Shown here piece after piece: positions 25,914-33,991 of a DNA stretch of 64,000 bases (positions are counted from its first letter, which is position 1; each line of letters starts with the position of its first letter). The stretch comes from an uncultured Hungatella sp. (GTDB lineage Bacteria; Bacillota; Clostridia; Lachnospirales; Lachnospiraceae): the NCBI GenBank assembly GCA_910579515.1, contig CAJTUV010000015.1, positions 9,453 to 73,452 of the forward strand. Reading direction: 5' to 3'. A program made the position numbers and the translations under genes. The notes under the pieces are model-generated. The model was not told where the DNA came from, made no database searches, and saw nothing but the letters and a program-made list of their open reading frames with translations.

Positions 25914-27620
25914 TTATGAAAACCGAAATTCCTTAATGACAACCTGAATGCTCCTCCGCCCATTGTACTCATTGATTTCTGGATAATAGACCACATCCAT
26001 CTTTCTGTTTTCTCCCATTCCTTCCACAAAAGCGTCGCCGTCTGTAAACACCATGCCTTCCATCGGAAGGCCTTGGGGCGTTACGAGAGACAGCTTTACC
26101 GCGTTTCGGTTCTTCCCCAGTACTTTGACGCTGCGGACAGTCAAATCCTTCTGGGCAAACTGAGGCTTCTCATTGCCCTGTCCAAAAGGCTCCAAAAGCT
26201 CCAATTCCCGAATCAACTCCTCTGACACATATTCCATAGGCATAGGAACATCAATCCATACCTTGGGAACAAAATCCTGTTCTGTCAAACCGGCCTTCCG
26301 ATTTATCTCCAGCCGGAAACGTTCCACATTTTTTTCTTCCAGAGACAGCCCTGCCGCCATCGGGTGTCCGCCGAACTTAGTCAGAAGCTCTTTCACCTCC
26401 ACCAAAGCCTGAAACATATGATAAGTTTCAATCGAACGGCCGGATCCTTTTACCCCCTCTTCTGCCTTTGTCAGCACAAAAGAAGGCTTGTGGTACTTTT
26501 CCCTCAGTCTTCCGGCAATAATTCCTGCCAGGGACTCATGGCACTCGGGCAGATATACCACCAGCACCTTGTCCTGGGCATATTCTGACTCCACCAGCCT
26601 TGCGGCCTCTGCCGTCCCCCTTGCAGTCATATCCTTTCTCTGGTCGTTCAAATCCTTTAATTCCTGGGCCAGTCTGTCCGCCTCTTCTTCCTCTTGAGTT
26701 AACAGCAATTTCAGAGCGGTCTTAGCAGTCTGAAGCCGCCCTCCTGCGTTTAAGCAGGGGCCCACAATAAATCCAATATGGTATGCGCTTAAACTGGCAA
26801 TATCCAGATTATTCTTCTCCACAAGCTTTTTAAGCCCCAGGCTTTTGGTAAAAGGCAGCCGTTTCAGTCCCTCTTTCACCAGAATCCGGTTTTCTTCCTG
26901 GAGCCGCATCACATCCCCTACAGTGGCAATGGCTGCAAACTCCATCATATCTTTCCACTCTTCTATCGAAACTCCAGCCTTTTCATACAGAATCTGAATC
27001 AGCTTATACGCCACCATGCCCCCGCAGATCTCCTTCCAGGGATAGGCACAGTCCGACTGCTTTGGATTCACAACAGCATCCGCCCGGGGAAGCACCTCCC
27101 TCTCCTCTGCCTTTACAATTTCATGATGGTCTGTAATAATCACCGTCATCCCCAGACTTTTTGCAGTCTCCATCTGTTCTACAGCAGAAATTCCGTTGTC
27201 ACACGTTAAAATTGTGTCCACCTTGTCTTCAAATGCCTGCTGTACAATCTGCTCATTGATTCCATACCCATCCTTTACTCGGTCTGGAATCTCATAGTCC
27301 ACCCAGGCTCCCAGCCGGTTTAATGCCTGGAAAAGCAGATATGTAGAACAGACGCCGTCTATATCATAATCCCCCACAATTCGAATCCGTCTGCCCTGTT
27401 TTATTTTCCGAAGAAGAATATCGGCCGCCAGGTCTCCGTCTTTTAAGAGATGAGGAGAATAAAAATTCTCCCATGTACCATAAAGATACCGGCCTACCGC
27501 CTCGTCTCCACACACTTCCCGATTGCGAATGACCCTGGCGGTCACAGGACTGATGTGAAAATCCTGTGCAATCTTGTTAAAATCCGCCTTCTTCGCATAT
27601 ACCATCCACTTTGCTGTCAT
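25914..27620 (-). CDS. recJ: Single-stranded-DNA-specific exonuclease RecJ
   Basis: 5'-3' ssDNA exonuclease of recombination and mismatch repair. 568 residues, standard size. DHH motifs: 'RIVGDYDIDGVCSTYLL', 'CDNGIS', 'VIITDHHEI'; DHHA1 motif 'FGGHPMAAGLSL'; C-terminal OB-fold region. It overlaps the upstream YgjP-like gene by ATGA, so it is the last gene of the long operon running from 37879. It converges on the gene ending at 25910. Confidence 0.95.
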   Translation of the reverse strand: MTAKWMVYAKKADFNKIAQDFHISPVTARVIRNREVCGDEAVGRYLYGTWENFYSPHLLKDGDLAADILLRKIKQGRRIRIVGDYDIDGVCSTYLLFQALNRLGAWVDYEIPDRVKDGYGINEQIVQQAFEDKVDTILTCDNGISAVEQMETAKSLGMTVIITDHHEIVKAEEREVLPRADAVVNPKQSDCAYPWKEICGGMVAYKLIQILYEKAGVSIEEWKDMMEFAAIATVGDVMRLQEENRILVKEGLKRLPFTKSLGLKKLVEKNNLDIASLSAYHIGFIVGPCLNAGGRLQTAKTALKLLLTQEEEEADRLAQELKDLNDQRKDMTARGTAEAARLVESEYAQDKVLVVYLPECHESLAGIIAGRLREKYHKPSFVLTKAEEGVKGSGRSIETYHMFQALVEVKELLTKFGGHPMAAGLSLEEKNVERFRLEINRKAGLTEQDFVPKVWIDVPMPMEYVSEELIRELELLEPFGQGNEKPQFAQKDLTVRSVKVLGKNRNAVKLSLVTPQGLPMEGMVFTDGDAFVEGMGENRKMDVVYYPEINEYNGRRSIQVVIKEFRFS

Positions 27621-28141
27621 CCTTTAAAATCCCTCAACCGCCTTCTTTTATCTTCCCAGTCAGGCAGCTCCTTCTTCACAATCTCCCAAAAACGGGAGGA
27701 ATGGTTCATTTCCTTTCGATGAGCCAGTTCATGAACCACTACATAATCCTGTAAATCTTCTGGCAGAAGCACCAGTTTCCAGTTATAGTTTAAATTTCCC
27801 TTTCCACTGCAGCTTCCCCACCTGGTGGCCTGTTGCCGGATCGAAATTCTTCCATAAGTGATCCCCATCCGTTCAGCCCACCACGCCGTTTTTTCACTTA
27901 AGACTTCCCTGGCCTTCTCCCGATACGCCTTCACTTCTTCTTCTGTATACACCGGCTGACGGGAAATCTGCTCCTTTATTTCCTCACAATGCTTCTCAAT
28001 CCATCTCCTGTGACTTTCCGCAAACGCCCTAGCCCTGGCGTCAGACACCCAGAGAGGACATCGCACCACAACCTGTCCCTCTCTGGTAATTTGAAGAGCC
28101 ATAGTCTTTCTCTTTGAGCGGACAATGGAATGCTCTATCAC
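27617..28141 (-). CDS. YgjP-like (DUF45/M48-type) zinc metalloprotease
   Basis: 174 residues with 'TRWGSCSGKGNLNYNWKLVL', then 'DYVVVHELAHRKEMNHSSRFW': the HExxH zinc site and third ligand typical of the YgjP/DUF45 family. Predicted cytoplasmic; substrates are poorly known, with SprT-like and wss-type relatives. GTG start at 28139-28141 overlapping the stop of the serine hydrolase gene, and an ATGA overlap with recJ, so tightly coupled on both sides. Confidence 0.88.
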   Translation of the reverse strand: MIEHSIVRSKRKTMALQITREGQVVVRCPLWVSDARARAFAESHRRWIEKHCEEIKEQISRQPVYTEEEVKAYREKAREVLSEKTAWWAERMGITYGRISIRQQATRWGSCSGKGNLNYNWKLVLLPEDLQDYVVVHELAHRKEMNHSSRFWEIVKKELPDWEDKRRRLRDFKG

Positions 28142-28983
28142 AGATGAAACCTTCCTTCCAACGCCAAAAACTGATCAAGCAGCATCCTGCTGACCTTAGC
28201 TCCAAACACCGTAGCCGGATGGTTCGGATAATACATGGCATCGCTGAAGTTTTTATTCAGCATAACCAGTACGTACTTTCCATAGGGAGTGTAGATAATC
28301 CCCCCGTCGTTTCTACATGCATCCATGCTGCCACTTTTTGAGGCCACATGGATAAGCACCTCGTCCGTATTGTCTATATCCATGTAGACCGGCGGAAAAT
28401 CTTTGGTAATCATGGAATTATAATGCTGCTTTTTCAAAATCTCTATCATCTGTTCATCAGAAGTTGGACTAATCAGCTTTCCCTGGGCCATTCTCACAAA
28501 CATGCTGGCATAATCCCTGGGAGTGGTAGTTCCAAGTTTACTGCTCCCATCAAAATGAAGAGTCCCGTGAAGAGCTGTGTCCTTACACCCCAGTTTTTGA
28601 ATGCAGTGATTGATGGTGTCCATACCCAGATAATCAATCAGCATATTGGTCGCAATGTTATCGCTGACAATGATCATCAGGGTCGCTGCATCCTTTACCC
28701 GAAACAAGGCCCCAGGCTCCAGGGCGCACAGCACGCCGCTCCCTTCAGTCACATGCTCCGCTTTATATTCCAGCATGTCCTCCAGGCTGGCGTTCTTCTT
28801 CTCAACCTCGTCAAACAAACATGCCAGTATGTACGTCTTAATGGTGCTTGCAGTCTCAAACTTTTCCTCCGCCCCTATGGCAATCACATTTCCATGAAAA
28901 TCATCTGCGTAAAGCCCTATAAAGCCGTCATAGCTTTTCAGTTCCGCCTCAATCCTCTTTTCTAACGTAAACCTTGAATCCAT
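28138..28983 (-). CDS. Class A beta-lactamase-fold serine hydrolase, paralogue 1
   Basis: 281 residues of PBP/beta-lactamase fold: S46-x-x-K49 ('ASTIK'), SDN motif ('IVSDNIAT'), and 'ASKSGSMD' in place of KTG. There is no signal peptide, so it is likely cytoplasmic, which argues against antibiotic resistance and for a muropeptide- or peptide-directed amidase/esterase role. It sits eleven bases after the ykfC-like gene in a muropeptide operon. A distant paralogue lies at 37097-37879. Confidence 0.85.
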   Translation of the reverse strand: MDSRFTLEKRIEAELKSYDGFIGLYADDFHGNVIAIGAEEKFETASTIKTYILACLFDEVEKKNASLEDMLEYKAEHVTEGSGVLCALEPGALFRVKDAATLMIIVSDNIATNMLIDYLGMDTINHCIQKLGCKDTALHGTLHFDGSSKLGTTTPRDYASMFVRMAQGKLISPTSDEQMIEILKKQHYNSMITKDFPPVYMDIDNTDEVLIHVASKSGSMDACRNDGGIIYTPYGKYVLVMLNKNFSDAMYYPNHPATVFGAKVSRMLLDQFLALEGRFHL

Positions 28984-28994
28984 AATTCCTCTCC

Positions 28995-29879
28995 CTAAAA
29001 AATACTCCCCACAGCATACAAACTGTCCGCTAAGTCTTTCCGGTATTCAGCGCTGTTCGGATCCAGGCTGTTATACACCACGCCGCCGCTTCCGACTTTT
29101 CCTGTAGAGTGAAGATACCTTCCTTCTCCTACATACATGGCAATATGGCCTGGGAAATACAGCAGATCGCCAGGCTTTCTGTCTGCCTTATGAATTTCAT
29201 GGACAGGATAGCCTTCCACAATTTTCGCATCCCGAAAAATCAAAATTCCGTTAAGCATATAGCTGACTGACGTAAGCCCTGAACAGTCGATCCCAGCCGT
29301 TGATCGTCCGCCCCACCGGTACTGCGTTCCCAGATACGTTTTCGCCGTCTCCACCACGGCTTCCCTAAATCGCTTTTCCTCTCTGACCGGAATCTGGCGC
29401 ACCTGTCTCTCCCAGACTCCTCTTTGAGAAAACTTCTTCTCCCAAAGGTACTGATTTCTCATATAGCCCAGGCTTCCGTCTGCCAGACAAACCCTGGCCC
29501 ATCCAACCTCTTCGCTGTCCCAGGAAACCACCTGAACCAGACTTCCCCGAAACAAAACCTTCAGCCTCACTCCCTGAACCTTTGGCACAGAAACCACATC
29601 CACACAGCTTCCGCTTACTACCCAGAGGTTGGAATCTTCCCAGCACATAGCTCTTTCCCTGCTCATTGGGCACAGATCCGCCATAAGCATATAACCTGTG
29701 TATCCGTAAAAAGTCCTTACCGGAACGTATCCCTCTTCTTCCTCTCCGGTTATCTCCACCAACATCCCGTGGAGCCCCTCGTCAGCAATGGCAGACACTC
29801 TTTGTCCGTCTCGTTCCTTCTCAGTAAAAGCTCCCTCATAGATCGTGCTTATGGATTTTGTCACTACGCCCCAGTTCAT
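28995..29879 (-). CDS. ykfC: SH3-NlpC/P60 gamma-D-glutamyl endopeptidase (YkfC-like)
   Basis: 294 residues without a signal peptide: two SH3-like domains (about 5-150) and a C-terminal NlpC/P60 domain with 'AGIDCSGLTS' (catalytic Cys), 'GHIAMYVG' (His) and 'YLHSTGK'. This matches B. subtilis YkfC, which cuts L-Ala-gamma-D-Glu from imported cell-wall peptides in the cytoplasm. The ATG at 29879 overlaps the oppF stop (ATGA); a start 12 bases earlier is possible. The ykfB-type epimerase at 36018 would use its dipeptide product. Confidence 0.88.
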   Translation of the reverse strand: MNWGVVTKSISTIYEGAFTEKERDGQRVSAIADEGLHGMLVEITGEEEEGYVPVRTFYGYTGYMLMADLCPMSRERAMCWEDSNLWVVSGSCVDVVSVPKVQGVRLKVLFRGSLVQVVSWDSEEVGWARVCLADGSLGYMRNQYLWEKKFSQRGVWERQVRQIPVREEKRFREAVVETAKTYLGTQYRWGGRSTAGIDCSGLTSVSYMLNGILIFRDAKIVEGYPVHEIHKADRKPGDLLYFPGHIAMYVGEGRYLHSTGKVGSGGVVYNSLDPNSAEYRKDLADSLYAVGSIF

Positions 29880-30799
29880 ACAGTTTTCCATGCCTTAACT
29901 TCCTCTTCATTGGCCAGCACAAAATGGTCTGGTCTCATCTCCACCCACTCCGGTTTCTTCACAGAATAGTCGTGCATATCCGGTTCATACACCAACAAAT
30001 TCTTTCCTCTTTCGTGCCTTGGGTCCGGCATAGGAATGGCAGACAAGAGCGCTCTTGTATAGGGATGAATGGCATGTGTGATCAGCTCTTCCGTCTCTCC
30101 CATTTCCACAATCCGTCCCTTATGAATCACCGCAATCCTGTCTGTGATGAACCGCATAACCGACAAATCATGGGCCACAAACAGATACGTAATCTGCCTT
30201 TTCTTCTGCATATCAGACAAAAGATTCAAAACCTGGGCGCGAACCGACACATCCAGAGCAGAGATAGGCTCGTCTGCAATGATAAACTCTGGATTCATGA
30301 TCAAAGCTCTTGCAATTCCAATTCGTTGTCTCTGTCCTCCAGAAAACTCATGAGGAAACCGGCTGGAAAACTCAGGAAGCAGTCCCACATCCAAAAGAGC
30401 CTGCTCTACTCTGGCCTTTCTATCCGCCTCGCCGATTCCTTTCTCAATATTTAAAAGTCCCTCACTGATAATATAATCCACCTTGGCCCGTTCATTTAAG
30501 GAAGCCTGAGGGTCCTGAAAAATCATCTGAATCTCTTTCATCACTTTTCGATCCAGTTCTGGGGAAATCCGTCCGTTAATCCGTTCCCCCTTATAATAAA
30601 TCTCCCCACCTGCTGATGGCACAATCCTCATAATTGCCCGCCCGATGGTGGTTTTTCCTGAACCAGACTCCCCTACCAGGCCAAAGGTTTCTCCTTTATA
30701 AATTTTAAAGTTTACGCCCTTGACAGCCTTATACTTCTTCTTCCGCTCTCCAAAGGTCACATCCAAATTCTTTACTTCCAGAAGAACTTCTCTCTCCAT
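29876..30799 (-). CDS. oppF: Oligopeptide ABC importer ATPase (OppF type), system 2
   Basis: 307 residues: Walker A 'GESGSGKTTIG', signature 'FSGGQRQRIGIARAL', Walker B 'EFIIADEPISALD'. The C-terminal extension ('RHERGKNLLVYEPDMHDY', 'MRPDHFVLANEEEV') lacks the cysteine cluster present in the system 1 protein at 19170. It overlaps the YkfC-like gene by ATGA and shares one base with oppD (TAATG). Equivalent by position to B. subtilis YkfD-type ATPase. Confidence 0.92.
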   Translation of the reverse strand: MEREVLLEVKNLDVTFGERKKKYKAVKGVNFKIYKGETFGLVGESGSGKTTIGRAIMRIVPSAGGEIYYKGERINGRISPELDRKVMKEIQMIFQDPQASLNERAKVDYIISEGLLNIEKGIGEADRKARVEQALLDVGLLPEFSSRFPHEFSGGQRQRIGIARALIMNPEFIIADEPISALDVSVRAQVLNLLSDMQKKRQITYLFVAHDLSVMRFITDRIAVIHKGRIVEMGETEELITHAIHPYTRALLSAIPMPDPRHERGKNLLVYEPDMHDYSVKKPEWVEMRPDHFVLANEEEVKAWKTV

Positions 30800-31848
30800 T
30801 AAATCAGGCCTCCGTTCCGAATCTTTTCCACTACTGGCGGCGGCTCCACTTTAGGCGCCCTTGGGTCCAAAAGCCAGGTCTTGGCCTTGTGAGTAGGAGA
30901 AACCTGAAAATACGGTGGCATCTCCAAAAAATCAATCTTCAGTGCCTGTGGATTCCTGGGAGCAAAGGCGTCCCCCTTCACCTCTGTAAACAGATTCGGC
31001 GGTGTTCCGGGAATAGAAAAAAGGTTGGTTCCCTTTACGCCCACCTGAGGCAGGGAAGACAGCAGCGCCCAGGTATATGGATGCTTCGGATCATAGAAAA
31101 TGTCCTCGCTGGTCCCAATCTCAATAATATCTCCTGCGTACATGACAGCCACACGATCCGCAATATTGGCCACTACACCTAAATCGTGGGTAATCAAAAT
31201 AATCGACAGCTTATATTTGTGGCGCAGAGCCTTTAACAAAGCCAAAATCTGGGCCTGAATCGTTACGTCCAGGGCTGTGGTAGGCTCATCGCAGATTAGA
31301 ATCTGAGGCGCGCAGGCAATGGCAATAGCAATCACCACTCTTTGGCGCATACCGCCTGAAAACTCATGAGGATACTGGTCAAACCGGCGCTCTGGATGAG
31401 AAATTCCCACATCCTCCAAATATTGCAGCGTCTTCTTTTTGGCATCCGCCCTGCTTAAATCTTGATGCAAAAGCACAGCCTCCATAATCTGGGCCCCTAT
31501 GGTCTTTAACGGATTTAAACTGGTCATAGGGTCCTGCATAATCATGGCAATTTCATGCCCGCGGATTTTATACCATTCCTTCTCCTTTTTCAGCTTCGTC
31601 AATTCTATGGGCTTTCCGTCGTCCGCCCCAAAATATACGGTCTTTCCCTTGGTCACCTTTCCATTCTGATCCAAAAGTCCCATAAAGGATTTGGTGAACA
31701 CAGACTTTCCGCTTCCCGATTCTCCCACAATGGCTAGAATCTCTCCTTTATACAAATCCAGGGAAATGCCGCGGATAGCGTTTAACGTCTTTCCCCGAAG
31801 TTCAAATTTTATTTCCAGGTCTTCCACCGTTAACATCTTGTCTGGCAT
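30799..31848 (-). CDS. oppD: Oligopeptide ABC importer ATPase (OppD type), system 2
   Basis: 349 residues with Walker A 'GESGSGKSVFTKS', signature 'FSGGMRQRVVIAIAIA', Walker B 'ILICDEPTTALD'. The C-terminal extension ends 'PPYFQVSPTHKAKTWLLDPR' and, unlike the first system, carries no cysteine cluster. AAGGGAGAG precedes the ATG. Confidence 0.92.
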   Translation of the reverse strand: MPDKMLTVEDLEIKFELRGKTLNAIRGISLDLYKGEILAIVGESGSGKSVFTKSFMGLLDQNGKVTKGKTVYFGADDGKPIELTKLKKEKEWYKIRGHEIAMIMQDPMTSLNPLKTIGAQIMEAVLLHQDLSRADAKKKTLQYLEDVGISHPERRFDQYPHEFSGGMRQRVVIAIAIACAPQILICDEPTTALDVTIQAQILALLKALRHKYKLSIILITHDLGVVANIADRVAVMYAGDIIEIGTSEDIFYDPKHPYTWALLSSLPQVGVKGTNLFSIPGTPPNLFTEVKGDAFAPRNPQALKIDFLEMPPYFQVSPTHKAKTWLLDPRAPKVEPPPVVEKIRNGGLI

Positions 31849-31860
31849 AGGCTCTCCCTT

Positions 31861-32877
31861 CTACACATGGTTTTTCGGGTCGGCAGCATCCGAAAATGCG
31901 TTTCCGATAATATAAAACGAAATAGTCACAAACGACAGAATAATAGTCGGATACACCAACTGATAGCGAAGTGCCGGACTGGTAATCAGCGCCCGCCCCT
32001 CATTGATCAAATTTCCAAGGCTGGGAATGTCCACCGGAAGCCCCAGGCCGATATAGGTAATAAACACCTCGTTGCCAATAGCCGCCGGAATGGTGAGCGC
32101 CATACGCAGCATAATTACAGAAACCAGATACGGAAGAAGATTTTTCACCATAATCCGCCAGGTTGGAGTGCCCAGACAGCGGCTGGCCACATTGTAATCC
32201 CTGTCCCTGATAATCAAAATCTGATTTCTGATAAAGCGGGCCATCTGAATCCATCCAGTCAGACACATGGCAAAAATCAACGTTTTAACGCTTGGTTTTA
32301 AAATATAGGAAATCAAAATCAAAATAATCGTATTAGGAATATTGTCAATAATGTTGTAAACCTCTGTCAGAATAAAATCTGCTTTTCTCACATATCCCCA
32401 AATCACGCCTACGGTAATTCCGATGAAAGCCTCGGCCAAAGCCACCGAAAGGCCGATAAAAAGAGACGTTCTGGTACCTGCCCAGATCCTGGCCCATAAG
32501 TCCTGGCCTATGGAGTTTGTCCCTAAAAGGAACATATCTCCAGGCGGAATATTCCGGTACTGCATACCGCTCTCATCATTGACTATCATATTAGGATCGT
32601 ACTGCCCTGGCAGATAAGGCTGTACAAATGTAAACAACAGCAGTAATCCTAAAAGAAGCAGCAAAGCAACCGCAGCCCGATTTTTTAAAAACGCCTGAAA
32701 CGTACTTCGCCAATAGGAATAATTACTGTATCCTGTCCGTTCCACCTCAGCGGCATTAAACTCCGCAAAAGAAAACAACTCCTCTTCTGTCATTTCAGAA
32801 GCCTTCTTCGAGGCCGCCTCCATACTGTTCATCAGCTCTGCCTCTTTCGTGTGGCGATAACTGAACTGCTTCATCAT
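31861..32877 (-). CDS. oppC: Oligopeptide ABC importer permease (OppC type), system 2
   Basis: 338 residues. A long cytosolic N-terminus (about 70 residues, Glu-rich) precedes the first helix; then 'MFLLGTNSIGQDLWARIWAG', and the coupling segment 'RCLGTPTWRIMVKNLLPYL'. Overlaps oppB by four bases (ATGA) and lies twelve bases from oppD. Confidence 0.92.
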   Translation of the reverse strand: MMKQFSYRHTKEAELMNSMEAASKKASEMTEEELFSFAEFNAAEVERTGYSNYSYWRSTFQAFLKNRAAVALLLLLGLLLLFTFVQPYLPGQYDPNMIVNDESGMQYRNIPPGDMFLLGTNSIGQDLWARIWAGTRTSLFIGLSVALAEAFIGITVGVIWGYVRKADFILTEVYNIIDNIPNTIILILISYILKPSVKTLIFAMCLTGWIQMARFIRNQILIIRDRDYNVASRCLGTPTWRIMVKNLLPYLVSVIMLRMALTIPAAIGNEVFITYIGLGLPVDIPSLGNLINEGRALITSPALRYQLVYPTIILSFVTISFYIIGNAFSDAADPKNHV

Positions 32878-33815
32878 CTGTCACCTTCTTTCTTTCCAAG
32901 GCTGATTCTTGGATCCAAAAGCACCATCAGAAGGTCGCCCAGCAAAAGTCCAAGAACGCCTACACAGGCGTACAAAAGCACGATTCCCTGAACCATAGTA
33001 TTGTCATGTTTTTTGATTACTGTCACCAGAAGTCCGCCCATGCCCGGAATACTGTACAGAGATTCAATATAAATAGAACCGATAACCGTATTGAGAAACG
33101 CTGTGGGAATATACTGAGCCAGAGGCACAAACGCATTTCGGAAAATATGTTTAAACATGACTCCGCCTTCCGAAACACCTTTCGCCTTAGCCAGCTTCAC
33201 ATAATCCTTGTTGCTTTCATCTACCATATAACGTCTGAGCCACATGCCATAAAATGCAATATTATTCAACGACATTGAGAGCACCGGCAAGACCCAATAC
33301 TTAGGATTGTGAATGTCAAACAAAAGTCCCACTCCCAGAATCTGGGTTCCGTAAAGCTGAATATACAGAAAATAAACTGCAGCCGGAATCGCCTGGATAC
33401 AGACAATAAACAAAGTCCCTATTTTATCAAACAACCGGAACTTATATCTTGCCATTAACGCGCCCATAGGAAGTCCCACAAGAAGAGACACCATCATGGA
33501 CAGAACACCCAGCTTAATCGAAACCGGAATCTTGTCCGCCAACACTTCTGTCACTGGCACATTGGCCCGATAAATCCTGGAAGTTCCCAAATCCCCCTGA
33601 AGAAGATCTCCAAAAAAACGGACAATCTGCACTGGCAATGGGTCCGTCAATCCCATTTCCTGCAAACCAACCTGAATCTGCTGAGGCGTCATCTTCTCAA
33701 AATTGGGAAAATACCCCTCAATCGGCATCAGACGCAGCAAACAGAACACGATGGTCAAAATAATCACCAAGGTCAGCACCGAACGTCCGATTCGTTTCCC
33801 TAAATACTTTAACAT
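32874..33815 (-). CDS. oppB: Oligopeptide ABC importer permease (OppB type), system 2
   Basis: 313 residues, six membrane helices: 'LKYLGKRIGRSVLTLVIILT' at the N-terminus, 'GDLGTSRIYRANVPV', coupling motif 'KAKGVSEGGVMFKHIFRN' and 'YSIPGMGGL'. GGAG ribosome site upstream. Separated from oppA by a strongly folded 176-base gap. Confidence 0.92.
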   Translation of the reverse strand: MLKYLGKRIGRSVLTLVIILTIVFCLLRLMPIEGYFPNFEKMTPQQIQVGLQEMGLTDPLPVQIVRFFGDLLQGDLGTSRIYRANVPVTEVLADKIPVSIKLGVLSMMVSLLVGLPMGALMARYKFRLFDKIGTLFIVCIQAIPAAVYFLYIQLYGTQILGVGLLFDIHNPKYWVLPVLSMSLNNIAFYGMWLRRYMVDESNKDYVKLAKAKGVSEGGVMFKHIFRNAFVPLAQYIPTAFLNTVIGSIYIESLYSIPGMGGLLVTVIKKHDNTMVQGIVLLYACVGVLGLLLGDLLMVLLDPRISLGKKEGDR

Positions 33816-33861
33816 GCCCTTAACTCCTTTGCTCCTTTTGTAATTCCAGACTGAAAATCCT

Positions 33862-33979
33862 CTCGAAAACAGATGTACGCCACCTGGATACTACTCCTGC
33901 ACATCTGGTTTCGAGAATGTTTTCCGCCTTTGTCAAGGCAGGAGCTGTTGCTGGGGAAAATCCCCATTTACGCAACAGC
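33862..33979 (-). promoter_or_regulatory. Three consecutive stem-loops between oppA and oppB, system 2
   Basis: In the gap 33816-33991: (i) GCTGTTGC/GCAACAGC (33944-33951 with 33972-33979) capped by GGGGA/TCCCC; (ii) GCCTT/AAGGC (33926-33930 with 33935-33939); (iii) CTCGAAA plus CAGATGT with their complements (33862-33876 and 33901-33915). There is no U-tract, so these more likely stabilise the oppA message or dampen permease expression than terminate fully. Confidence 0.65.
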
Positions 33980-33991
33980 CCCACAGATATC

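Noticed and set aside
28138..28983. Antibiotic-resistance beta-lactamase
   Set aside because: No signal peptide, KSG instead of KTG, and the gene lies inside a cell-wall peptide operon. The same reasoning applies to 37097-37879.
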